A stretch of 64,000 nucleotides of DNA from Alphaproteobacteria bacterium (GTDB lineage: Bacteria; Pseudomonadota; Alphaproteobacteria; Rhizobiales; Beijerinckiaceae): positions 1 through 64,000 of the forward strand of contig JAJPHH010000139.1 in the NCBI GenBank assembly GCA_021325385.1, given 5' to 3'. A model generated the notes under the pieces. It searched no databases and was not told the origin of the DNA. It saw only the letters and a list, made by a program, of their open reading frames with translations. The position numbers and the translations under genes were made by a program. Shown here one piece after another: positions 55,383 through 63,599 of the stretch. Each line of letters opens with the position of its first letter. Position 1 is the stretch's first letter.

Positions 55383-56339
55383 GTGTTGCGGTTTCTGGCT
55401 CACCGGCTCGCCCAGTCCGTCGTTCTTCTGCTCGGCGTCTCCATCATCGGCTTTGGGCTGATGCACTTGGCGCCGGGCGGCCCCCTGGCCCTTTATACGA
55501 TTAACCCGACCGTCACTGCGCAGGACATAGAGCGCGTCAAAGCCCAGTTTGGATTGGACCAGCCGGTCGCCATCCAGTACCTCAAATGGGCCGAGGGCAT
55601 GTTCACCGGCAATTGGGGTTATAGTTTCTTCGGCGGCCAGCAGGTGCGCGAGATCGTCCTTGACCGGATGCCGGCGACGCTCGAACTGATGGGAACCAGT
55701 CTGTTTCTCGCCCTGATGATCGGCGTCACGATCGGAATCGTCTCGGCGGTACGCCGTAATTCGGTCGCCGATTATGCGAGCGCTGTCGCCGCCATGATCG
55801 CGCTGTCTCTGCCGACCTTCTGGTTCGGCCTGCTCGCCATCTATCTGTTTGCGCAAACGCTGGAATGGCTGCCCGCCGGCGGCGTCGCCAGCACGAGCGG
55901 CGGCGATCTGGTCGACCGCCTTCGCCATCTCGTTCTCCCGGTCGCCGTGCTGTCCTTCGTCCTTGTCGCGCAATGGAGCCGCTATACGCGGTCCGCGATG
56001 CTGGACATTCTGAACCAGGATTATATCCGCACCGCTGAGGCCAAGGGCCTGAAGCGATCGCGCATCCTGCTGAATCATGCGCTGCGCGCCTGCCTTGCGC
56101 CGCTGATCACGCTCGCCGGCTTGCAATTGCCTCTGCTGGTCGGCGGCGCCCTGGTTACGGAGACCGTCTTCAGCTGGCCCGGCATGGGCCTGCTCTTCGT
56201 CAACGCGCTCGGCATGCGCGATTATCCGGTCCTCATGGCGATCCTGATGGTCAGCGCCTTCGTCGTAGTCCTCGGCAATCTCCTCGCCGACATCGCCGTC
56301 GCGCTGGTCGATCCGCGGGTCAAGCTCGGCTATGGTTGA
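55383..56339 (+). CDS. ABC transporter permease, DppB type
   Basis: A 318-residue inner-membrane permease with six helices, beginning MLRFLAHRLAQSVVLLLGVSIIGFGLMHLAPGG. The EAA-like loop for contact with the ATPase is DYIRTAEAKGLKRSRILLNHALR, followed by FSWPGMGLLFVNALGMRDYPV. The start codon is GTG with GGAGAG upstream. It lies 24 bases after the binding-protein gene and overlaps the second permease by eight bases. Confidence 0.93.
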   Translation: MLRFLAHRLAQSVVLLLGVSIIGFGLMHLAPGGPLALYTINPTVTAQDIERVKAQFGLDQPVAIQYLKWAEGMFTGNWGYSFFGGQQVREIVLDRMPATLELMGTSLFLALMIGVTIGIVSAVRRNSVADYASAVAAMIALSLPTFWFGLLAIYLFAQTLEWLPAGGVASTSGGDLVDRLRHLVLPVAVLSFVLVAQWSRYTRSAMLDILNQDYIRTAEAKGLKRSRILLNHALRACLAPLITLAGLQLPLLVGGALVTETVFSWPGMGLLFVNALGMRDYPVLMAILMVSAFVVVLGNLLADIAVALVDPRVKLGYG

Positions 56340-57234
56340 CGTTCCCGCCGCCGAAATCATCCTGCCGAGACCGGCGCAGCGCTTCGGCGCCCTGCGGCGG
56401 CTGCTCCGACACCGGCTCGCGGCTTTAGGTTTGATCGTTATCGGCTTGCTCGCCATCGGCTCGGCTGGCGCGCCCTGGCTCGCGCCGTACCAGCCTGACG
56501 ACATCGATATCGCCCAGCGTTACGCGCCGCCGCTCTCGGAAGGACATATTCTCGGCAGCGACGATCTCGGCCGAGACGTGCTGACGCGCCTGCTCTATGC
56601 CGGCCAGGTGTCGCTGTCGGTCGGCCTCGCGGCGATGCTCGTCACTGTGCTGGTCGGCTTCGCCGTCGGTGCTTTCGCCGCCTACCACGGCGGCTGGGTC
56701 GATATTGCCCTGATGCGGTTGACGGACATCATGCTCTGCTTTCCGAGCGTGTTCCTGCTGCTCTTCGTCGCCGCCTTCGTTACGCCAAGCCTCGCTTCAA
56801 TCGCGCTGATGATTGGGCTCACCTGCTGGATGGAGATCGCCCGCATTGTCTATGTGCAGATCCTCACCTTGAAATCCGCGGATTTCATCGCCGCGGCGCG
56901 AATGGTCGGCGCGCCGTCCTGGCGGATCATCTTCCGTCAGATCCTGCCCAATACGCTGGCGCCGATCCTGGTCGCGGCGACATTGAACATGGCGAACGCC
57001 ATTTTGCTCGAGAGCTATATCAGCTTCCTCGGTTACGGCATTCAGCCGCCCGCCGCGAGCTGGGGCAATATGTTGACCAACGCGCAGAGCGATTTCCAGG
57101 TCGATCCGTGGCTCGCCATTCTGCCTGGCCTCGCCATAACGCTGGCCGTGGCCAGCTTCAACTTCATCGGCGATGGACTTCGCGACGCGCTCGATCCGAG
57201 AATGCGCGAACGAAGCGCCGGCGCTTTGCGATGA
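56332..57234 (+). CDS. ABC transporter permease, DppC type
   Basis: A 300-residue permease. It has an N-terminal cytoplasmic tail, the OppC/DppC first helix (LRHRLAALGLIVIGLLAIGSAGAPWLAPYQP), HILGSDDLGRDVLTRLLYAGQVSL, and the ATPase-contact loop SADFIAAARMVGAPSWRIIFRQILPN. It pairs with the DppB-type permease to form the channel and overlaps its neighbours on both sides (8 and 4 bases). Confidence 0.93.
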   Translation: MVDVPAAEIILPRPAQRFGALRRLLRHRLAALGLIVIGLLAIGSAGAPWLAPYQPDDIDIAQRYAPPLSEGHILGSDDLGRDVLTRLLYAGQVSLSVGLAAMLVTVLVGFAVGAFAAYHGGWVDIALMRLTDIMLCFPSVFLLLFVAAFVTPSLASIALMIGLTCWMEIARIVYVQILTLKSADFIAAARMVGAPSWRIIFRQILPNTLAPILVAATLNMANAILLESYISFLGYGIQPPAASWGNMLTNAQSDFQVDPWLAILPGLAITLAVASFNFIGDGLRDALDPRMRERSAGALR

Positions 57235-58172
57235 CCGCCCTCCTCGAAGTCGAAAAGCTCGCTGTCTCGTTCGGGACGATGCGCGCGGTCGACGCCATCT
57301 CCTTCACGGTCGAGTCCGGCGAAATCTTGGGCCTGGTCGGCGAGAGCGGCTGCGGCAAGACGACCGCCGCTCTGGCGCTGATGCGGCTGCTCCGCGGCGC
57401 GACCTGCACGGGCGCCGCCCGGCTTGCCGATGTCGACCTTTTTTCGCTCGACGAGCCCGCCATGCGCGCGCGCCGCGGCTCCGACCTCGCGATGATCTTT
57501 CAGGATCCGGCGACCGCCTTACATCCGACCATCCAGGTCGGCGATCAGCTCGTCGAGACCCTCCGCACGCATCTCAATTTGAGCGCCAGACAGGCGCGCA
57601 GCCGCGCGCTCGATCTTTTCCGCAAAGTGGGCATCGCCGCGCCCGAGGCGCGGCTTAGGGCCTTCCCGCACGAACTCTCCGGCGGCATGTGCCAGCGCGT
57701 CATGATCGCGATGGCGATCGCCTGCTCGCCGCTTCTGCTCCTGGCGGACGAGCCGACGACCGCGCTCGACGTCACGGTGCAAGCGCAAATTCTGGATCTG
57801 CTGCGGCAGGTGACGCGCGAAGCCGGAATGAGCGTCGTCCTCATCACCCATGACCTCGGCGTCGTCGCCGGCATGGCCGATCGGGTTGCGGTGATGTATG
57901 CCGGCGCGATCGTCGAAATGGCCGGGACGGATCGCCTGTTCGCCGCGCCGAGGCACCCCTATACGCGCGGGCTGCTCGCCTCTATCCCCGCCCTCGATCA
58001 GGGCTGGGACGAGCCGATCCCGACGCTCGCCGGAAGCGTGCAGAGCGCCTTCGAGGTTCCCGGCTGCCGCTTTTCGCCTCGCTGCCCGCTCGCTTCCGAA
58101 ATCTGCCGCTCCGCCCCGAGCTTGCGCGAGGTCGCGCCCGGCCATTTCGTCTCGTGCTGGAACGCGGCATGA
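57231..58172 (+). CDS. ABC transporter ATP-binding protein, DppD type
   Basis: A 313-residue ATPase with Walker [14 protein letters not shown]-loop [15 protein letters not shown], signature [14 protein letters not shown], Walker [13 protein letters not shown], and the switch in [14 protein letters not shown]. The C-terminal oligopeptide-type extension with cysteines ([20 protein letters not shown]) suggests the iron-sulfur-like cluster site known in DppD/OppD. ATGA overlaps on both sides. Confidence 0.93.
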   Translation: MTALLEVEKLAVSFGTMRAVDAISFTVESGEILGLVGESGCGKTTAALALMRLLRGATCTGAARLADVDLFSLDEPAMRARRGSDLAMIFQDPATALHPTIQVGDQLVETLRTHLNLSARQARSRALDLFRKVGIAAPEARLRAFPHELSGGMCQRVMIAMAIACSPLLLLADEPTTALDVTVQAQILDLLRQVTREAGMSVVLITHDLGVVAGMADRVAVMYAGAIVEMAGTDRLFAAPRHPYTRGLLASIPALDQGWDEPIPTLAGSVQSAFEVPGCRFSPRCPLASEICRSAPSLREVAPGHFVSCWNAA

Positions 58173-59152
58173 CGGAAAAGCTGATCGAAGCGATCGGCGT
58201 GACGCGCCATTACAAGCTCGCCGGCGGTCGCGTCCTTCGCGCCTTGGACGGCGTCGATCTCGCCATCGGCCGCGGCGCGACGCTCGGCCTGGTCGGCGAA
58301 AGCGGCAGCGGCAAGAGCACGCTCGGCCGCGTCATGGTCGGCCTGCAATCGCCGACAGAAGGCGAGATTCGTTTCGAAGGGCTGAACGCGGCCGCCGCCG
58401 ACCCCGCCCAGTCCGTCCGGCTGCGTCGGCAGCGTCAGATCGTCTTTCAGGATCCGTCCGGCGCGTTAAATCCGCGGATGACGATCGGCGATACGATCAT
58501 CGAACATTTGCGGGTGCAGGGCTGGTCTCGCGTCGAGGCGCGCGAGCAAGCGGCTAGGGTTCTCGACGATTGCGGCCTTTCCGCTTCGTTCCTTTCCGCC
58601 TATCCGCACGAGATTTCCGGCGGGCAACGCCAGCGCGCCGTCATCGCCCGCGCGATCAGCACCGATCCCGCCTTCATCGTCGCTGACGAACCCGTCTCGG
58701 CGCTGGACGTTTCCACTCGGGCTCAGATCATGAACCTGCTGCGCGACTTGCAGCGGACGCGCGGCCTGACCATGCTGTTCATCAGCCATGATCTCAGCGT
58801 GGTCGCTCATATGTGCCGGGACGTCGCCGTGATGTATCTCGGGCGGATCGTCGAAATTGCGCCGCGCGGCGTCCTGTTCAAGTCGCCGTTGCACCCTTAT
58901 ACCGCCGCGCTCATCTCGGCGATTCCCTTGCCCGATCCGGCGCGCGAGCGGACGCGGCGACCCATTCTGCTCAAAGGCGAGCCGCCGGACCCATCGGCGA
59001 CGCCGAAGGGCTGCCGATTTCATACGCGATGCCCGCGCGCCACCGATTTGTGCCGCGAGGTCGATCCGGAAACGCGAGCCTTTTCCAGCGCCCATATGGC
59101 GGCTTGCCATCATCCGCTGACGCAAGCGCCGGTTGAGCGGACGATAGCGTGA
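58169..59152 (+). CDS. ABC transporter ATP-binding protein, DppF type
   Basis: A 327-residue second ATPase with Walker [17 protein letters not shown]-loop [15 protein letters not shown], signature [14 protein letters not shown], Walker [13 protein letters not shown] and switch His in [14 protein letters not shown]. It also has the C-terminal cysteine-rich extension ([20 protein letters not shown]). The last gene of the importer operon; its stop lies four bases from the stop of the convergent dipeptidase gene. Confidence 0.93.
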   Translation: MTEKLIEAIGVTRHYKLAGGRVLRALDGVDLAIGRGATLGLVGESGSGKSTLGRVMVGLQSPTEGEIRFEGLNAAAADPAQSVRLRRQRQIVFQDPSGALNPRMTIGDTIIEHLRVQGWSRVEAREQAARVLDDCGLSASFLSAYPHEISGGQRQRAVIARAISTDPAFIVADEPVSALDVSTRAQIMNLLRDLQRTRGLTMLFISHDLSVVAHMCRDVAVMYLGRIVEIAPRGVLFKSPLHPYTAALISAIPLPDPARERTRRPILLKGEPPDPSATPKGCRFHTRCPRATDLCREVDPETRAFSSAHMAACHHPLTQAPVERTIA

Positions 59153-59156
59153 CGCC

Positions 59157-60125
59157 TCAAAAAGACTGCGCGATAAAATTCCCCCACGCGCCGCCAAGCA
59201 CCGAGGCGATCTCGCCGGGCGCGAAGCCGACCGCCGCCAGGCCGTCGGCCAGGGCGGGAAAGTCTCTGTTGGAGCGGAACCATTCAGGCGGCGGCGGGAA
59301 CGCGGCCGCATCGTCCTTAACTCGCGTCCAGCGGCCTTCGCGCATCCAGCGCACGACGCTGTCGGGTTGGTTCTGGCAAAGGTCCGATCCGACGCCGAGG
59401 CGTTCGACGCCGATGATCTGCGCCGCCTCGGCCGCCATCTCGCCGAATTGCCGCAACGTGGTCGCGCCGCCCTGCGGCAGGTGCAGAGGGTACAGCGAGA
59501 GGCCAAGAACGCCTCCACGCTCGCGCAGGGCTTTCAGGACCGCCTTCGAGACGTTGCGGCCGGTATCCTTCAACCAGCGCGGATTGGCGTGGCTGATCAC
59601 GACCGGACGACGCGACAGTTCGATCGCTTCGAGCGCGGTCCGCTCGCCGGCATGGGAAAGGTCGACCGCCATGCCGACGCGGTTCATCTCGGCGATCGCC
59701 TCGCGGCCCATGCGCGTGACGCCGCTGTCTTCGCGCTCCATCCAACCGCAGCCGAGCAGCGATTGATTGTTGTAAGTCAGCTGCATGAATCGAACGCCCA
59801 GATCGAACAGGATTTCGATCAGGCCGAGATCGTCCTCTATCGCCATCGGCGTCTGCAGTCCCAAGAAGATCGCGGTGCGCCCCGAAGCGCGAGCGCGTTC
59901 GACATCGCTCCAGTTGCGGGCCAGGAGGATCAGGTCCTCGTGCTCGTGAAACCGCGCCCGCCAATCGACGAGATGACGGACGGTCTGGCGAAAGCCTTCA
60001 TGATAGCTCGCCGTCGCATGCACCGCCGTCAATCCGCCGGCGCGCATCTCGAGGAAGATTTCGCGCGACCAGTTGCAATATTGCAGCCCGTCGATGCGCA
60101 GGGGCGGCGCCGCGTCCGCGCTCAT
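59157..60125 (-). CDS. membrane dipeptidase (peptidase M19, renal dipeptidase family)
   Basis: A 322-residue dinuclear-zinc peptidase of the M19 family. Visible family features are FMQLTYNNQSLLGCGWMERE, the GMAVDLSHAGERTALEAIELS stretch with a metal-binding His, PVVISHANPRWLK, and GVERLGVGSDLCQ near the end. The N-terminal HxD motif of canonical members is not obvious, so metal binding may differ. Similar M19-like genes lie next to dimethylglycine demethylation genes in pseudomonads, fitting this context. It starts at 60125, overlapping the aldehyde dehydrogenase stop by four bases; the longer track frame is antisense of that gene. Confidence 0.85.
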   Translation of the reverse strand: MSADAAPPLRIDGLQYCNWSREIFLEMRAGGLTAVHATASYHEGFRQTVRHLVDWRARFHEHEDLILLARNWSDVERARASGRTAIFLGLQTPMAIEDDLGLIEILFDLGVRFMQLTYNNQSLLGCGWMEREDSGVTRMGREAIAEMNRVGMAVDLSHAGERTALEAIELSRRPVVISHANPRWLKDTGRNVSKAVLKALRERGGVLGLSLYPLHLPQGGATTLRQFGEMAAEAAQIIGVERLGVGSDLCQNQPDSVVRWMREGRWTRVKDDAAAFPPPPEWFRSNRDFPALADGLAAVGFAPGEIASVLGGAWGNFIAQSF

Positions 60126-61570
60126 TCCGGCGCGCCCGCATAAATGTACGACGTTTTCATCTGCGTATAAAATTCGACCGCCGCCCGTCCCTGCTCGCGC
60201 GGTCCGTAGCTCGAGGCGCGTACGCCGCCGAACGGCACATGATAATCCGTGCCCGCGGTCGGCAGGTTGACCATCACGCAGCCCGAGCGCGACGCCTGGC
60301 GGAATTTCGTCGCCCGCGCCAACGAGCGCGTCGCGATGCCGGCGGTCAGGCCATAGGGCGTATCGTTCGCGACGGCGATCGCCTCGTCGAGATCGGCGAC
60401 GGAAATGACGCAAGTGATCGGCGCGAACATTTCTTCCTGGTTGATGCGCATGCGCGAGCGGCCATTGAGAAAAACGGTCGGCGCCATGTAGTGGCCCTTG
60501 TGCGTCAGTTCGAGCGCCTGGCCTCCATACGCGAGTTCGGCGCCCTCGCATCGGCCGAGCGCGACATAGTCGAGATTGGCCGCGAGCTGCTCGGCGCTGA
60601 TCACCGGGCCCATCTGGACGCCCGCCTCGAGCGCGTGGCCCACTTTCAGCGCGCGCGTCTTGGCGAGCAACAGCTCGACGAAGGCGTCATGGATCGGACG
60701 ATGGACGATCAGCCGGGAGGCGGCGGTGCATTTCTGGCCGGCGCCGCCAAAGGCGCCATTGACGGCGAGGTCCGCGGCGCGGTCGAGATCGGCGTCGTCC
60801 ATGACGACGAACGGGTTCTTCGAACCCATTTCGAGCTGCAGCTTGATGAAACGCGCAGCCGCAGCCGCCGCAATGCCGGAGCCGACAGCGCCCGATCCAG
60901 TAAAACTGAGCCCTTGAATATCGGCTTTCGCCGCAAGCTCGCGGCCGATCGCCGAGCCTGGGCCCATCACCAGGTTGAACAGGCCTTTCGGAATCGCCTG
61001 CCGGCTGACGATCTCGGTCAGCGCCCAGGCGCTGGCGGGCGTAACGTTCGCAGGCTTCCAGACCACGGCGTTGCCGAAAGCCAGCGCCGGCGCGATCTTC
61101 CAGGACGCGGTCGCGATCGGGAAATTCCACGGCGAGATGATTGCGACGACGCCGAGCGGCTCGCGCGCGACGAGCGTTTCGACGCCGGCGCGCACCGACT
61201 CGCCGGAGGAGCCGAGATTGCGCAGCGCTTCGCCGGCGAAATAGGCGAAGAACTGCCCGGCCCGATAGACCTCGCCGACGCCCTCCGGCAAGGTCTTGCC
61301 TTCCTCGCGCGACAGCAATTCGCCGAGCTCCTTGGAGCGGGCCATCAGCTCCCGGCCGATCGCGTCGAGCGCAGCCGCGCGCGCTTCGAGCCCCGCGGCC
61401 GCCCATTGCGGCTGCGCAACGCGCGCCGCAGTGACAGCCTCGTGGACGTCCGCGAGCGAGGCTTGCGCGAAGCGGCCGACGAGGTCGCTGACGTCAGACG
61501 GACTGACGTCCTCGATCCAATCGGCGCTGTCCCGCCATTCGCCCGCGATGAAATTCCGGCCGGTCAGCAT
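60122..61570 (-). CDS. NAD(P)-dependent aldehyde dehydrogenase
   Basis: A 482-residue ALDH. NAD-binding and active-site features are PLGVVAIISPWNFPIA, LSFTGSGAVG, the catalytic Glu in LQLEMGSKNPFVVMDD, and the catalytic Cys in FGGAGQKCTAASRLIV. It resembles the ketoglutarate-semialdehyde/succinate-semialdehyde dehydrogenase branch, but the substrate is not certain. Its neighbours (dipeptidase, N-methyl amino acid oxidation) suggest an aldehyde derived from an amino-acid side chain or a demethylation product. First gene of a two-gene minus-strand operon divergent from the LysR gene. Confidence 0.9.
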   Translation of the reverse strand: MLTGRNFIAGEWRDSADWIEDVSPSDVSDLVGRFAQASLADVHEAVTAARVAQPQWAAAGLEARAAALDAIGRELMARSKELGELLSREEGKTLPEGVGEVYRAGQFFAYFAGEALRNLGSSGESVRAGVETLVAREPLGVVAIISPWNFPIATASWKIAPALAFGNAVVWKPANVTPASAWALTEIVSRQAIPKGLFNLVMGPGSAIGRELAAKADIQGLSFTGSGAVGSGIAAAAAARFIKLQLEMGSKNPFVVMDDADLDRAADLAVNGAFGGAGQKCTAASRLIVHRPIHDAFVELLLAKTRALKVGHALEAGVQMGPVISAEQLAANLDYVALGRCEGAELAYGGQALELTHKGHYMAPTVFLNGRSRMRINQEEMFAPITCVISVADLDEAIAVANDTPYGLTAGIATRSLARATKFRQASRSGCVMVNLPTAGTDYHVPFGGVRASSYGPREQGRAAVEFYTQMKTSYIYAGAPE

Positions 61571-61615
61571 CGATGAGCCTTCGCGAATTCGATTGACACG
61601 AGCTAAGCAATCGAC

Positions 61616-61634
61616 TGAACTTCAATCAAGTTCA
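61616..61634. promoter_or_regulatory. putative LysR-type operator between aldehyde dehydrogenase and LysR genes
   Basis: TGAACTTCAATCAAGTTCA: perfect 7-bp arms around five bases, containing several T-N11-A pairs, the classic LysR site. It lies 46 bases from the aldehyde dehydrogenase start and 34 from the regulator's GTG. The intergenic DNA is otherwise AT-rich for this window. Confidence 0.7.
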
Positions 61635-61667
61635 AATTTATAGGCGATTGTTCAGGCGGCCTAAACA

Positions 61668-62576
61668 GTGGGAAAAGCGATCAGTCTAGCCGGCATGCGC
61701 AGCTTCGTCGCGGTGTGCGAAGCCGGCGGCGTGCGCGCCGCGGCAGACCAGATCGGCCGCACGCCGTCCGCCGTTTCCATGACGCTGAAGCAACTCGAGG
61801 ACGATGTCGGCGCGCCGCTCTTCGAAGGCGAGCGGCGCGGCGAGCTCTCGCCGGTCGGCCGGATCGTGCTCGAAGAAGCGCGCGCCATGATCGCCCATTA
61901 CGATCGCGCCTGCTCGACGATGACGACGTACGCCGCCAATCGACTTGGGCGCTGCGACGTCGCCAGCGTGCCGTCCGTCGCGGCGACGCTGCTGCCGCGC
62001 GCGATCGCCCGCGCCCGCGCGGAAGGCGCGGCGTTCGAGATTCACGTGCGCGACAGCGATTCCGGCGCAATCGTCGAGGCGGTGGAGAACGGCGTCGTCG
62101 AGATCGGGCTTTGCGTGCTCGCCAGCCGTCGGCCGCAATTGACCTTCGAGCCTCTGTTCCGCGAGCCGCTCGATTTCGTCTGCCCGGCCGATCATCCGCT
62201 CGCCAAGTCGAAACGGCCCCTGACATGGTCGCGCCTCGAAGGCGCGCGGCTCATTCAGAATGGCAGCGCCGCCGCCCTCGGCCTCGCCGAAATCGACGCG
62301 CTGGCGGCAAATTCGAAGTTGATCGCGAGCAATGTCACCTCCAATCTCGCCATGGTCGAAGCGGGGCTCGGCGTGACCATTCTGCCGCGCCTGTGCCGCT
62401 GGAAATGCGGATACGCCGTCAGCTTCGCGCCGCTCGCCGATCCGCGCGCCAGCCGCACGGTCGGCTGGATCGCGAAGACCGGCCGCGCGCTGCAACCGGC
62501 GGCGCGCCAAGTCGTCGACTGCATCCGCAAACAGGCGCGCGAGGCCGCGAAGGAGTTCGGCTATGCGGCGCTGTGA
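61668..62576 (+). CDS. LysR family transcriptional regulator
   Basis: A 302-residue regulator. The winged helix-turn-helix (MRSFVAVCEAGGVRAAADQI, then GRTPSAVSMTLKQLEDDVGAPLFEGE) is followed by the linker and a periplasmic-binding-type effector domain (VCPADHPLAKSKR and SNVTSNLAMVEAGLGVTILP). GTG at 61668 is the first start in frame; ATG at 61695 is an alternative. It faces the aldehyde dehydrogenase operon across a palindrome, the classical LysR arrangement, and probably also drives the downstream dehydrogenase. Confidence 0.93.
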   Translation: MGKAISLAGMRSFVAVCEAGGVRAAADQIGRTPSAVSMTLKQLEDDVGAPLFEGERRGELSPVGRIVLEEARAMIAHYDRACSTMTTYAANRLGRCDVASVPSVAATLLPRAIARARAEGAAFEIHVRDSDSGAIVEAVENGVVEIGLCVLASRRPQLTFEPLFREPLDFVCPADHPLAKSKRPLTWSRLEGARLIQNGSAAALGLAEIDALAANSKLIASNVTSNLAMVEAGLGVTILPRLCRWKCGYAVSFAPLADPRASRTVGWIAKTGRALQPAARQVVDCIRKQAREAAKEFGYAAL

Positions 62577-62591
62577 CGGAAAGCCGCTCTC

Positions 62592-63599
62592 GTGAATGCG
62601 GCGCTGACGCCCGAGCGGATCGAGACGCTGGCGGCGGCCGCGCTGGTTCGGCACGGCGCAAGCGAAGCCCAGGCGCGCGCTCTGGCGGCCGGAATCGCGG
62701 CGGCGGAGCGCGACGGGCTCAAGTCGCACGGCCTGATGTACCTTCCGACCTATTGCGAGCATCTGACCTGCGGCAAGGTCTTGGGCGACGCCGAGCCAAT
62801 CCTCGACCGGCCTGCGCCCGCCTGCCTCGTCGTCGATGCGCGCAACGGCTTCGCCCATGCCGCGATCGATCTCGGCTTGCCGGCGCTGATCGACCTCGCC
62901 GGCGCGCAAGGCGTGGCCAGCCTCGCGATCCGCAACTCGTATAATTGCGGCGCGCTCGGCTATCATACCGAGCGTGTCGCCCGCGCCGGTCTCGTCGCGC
63001 TCGGTTTCACCAATGCGCCCGCCTCGATCGCGCCCTGGGGCGGTCGCAAAGCCGCGCTCGGCACCAATCCCTGGTCGCTCGCCGTTCCCGACGGCGCCGG
63101 CGGCGCGCGCTTCGTCATCGATCAGAGCGCGAGCGTCGTCGCCAAGAGCGAAGTGATGAAGCGGGCCCGCGCCGGCGAGCCGATCCCGGAAGGTTGGGCG
63201 TTCGACGCAGCCGGCCGGCCGACGGTCGATCCGGCGGAAGCCCTCAAGGGAACGATGGCGCCGGCCGGCGGGTACAAGGGCGTCTCCTCGGCGTTGATGG
63301 TGGAGGTTTTCGCCGCATGCCTGGCGGGCGCCAATCCGGGCGTGGCCGCCAGCCCGTTCTCTGGAACGGCGGGCGGACCGCCCGGCACAGGCCAGTTCTT
63401 TCTCGCCGTCGCGCCGGAGCCTTCCTCCGGCGGCGGCTTCGCCGACCGCCTCGAAACGGTTGCGGCCGCCTTCGGCGACGGCGCGCGACTTCCCGGTTCG
63501 CGGCGATTGGCGGCGCGGGCTCGCGCCGAACGCGAGGGAGTCGCGGTCGAGGAAGCCGTGCTGGCGCAACTCGAAAAGCTCGCAGGCGCCGCCGCATGA
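62592..63599 (+). CDS. malate/L-lactate dehydrogenase family (Ldh2) oxidoreductase
   Basis: A 335-residue Ldh2 protein, NAD(P)-dependent. Features are RDGLKSHGLMYLPTYCEHLT (catalytic His region), VASLAIRNSYNCGALGYHTERVA, APWGGRKAALGTNPWSLAVP and GGYKGVSSALMVEVFAACLA. Relatives oxidise malate, lactate or ureidoglycolate, or reduce cyclic imines such as pyrroline-2-carboxylate and N-methyl amino-acid imines; the last group would suit this locus. Start GTG at 62592. It follows the LysR gene by 15 bases and overlaps the next ORF by four. Confidence 0.9.
   Translation: MNAALTPERIETLAAAALVRHGASEAQARALAAGIAAAERDGLKSHGLMYLPTYCEHLTCGKVLGDAEPILDRPAPACLVVDARNGFAHAAIDLGLPALIDLAGAQGVASLAIRNSYNCGALGYHTERVARAGLVALGFTNAPASIAPWGGRKAALGTNPWSLAVPDGAGGARFVIDQSASVVAKSEVMKRARAGEPIPEGWAFDAAGRPTVDPAEALKGTMAPAGGYKGVSSALMVEVFAACLAGANPGVAASPFSGTAGGPPGTGQFFLAVAPEPSSGGGFADRLETVAAAFGDGARLPGSRRLAARARAEREGVAVEEAVLAQLEKLAGAAA

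Noticed and set aside
54711-56504. 597-residue minus-strand ORF
   Set aside because: Crosses antisense to the ABC binding-protein and permease genes; low-complexity Asp/Arg/His-rich text.
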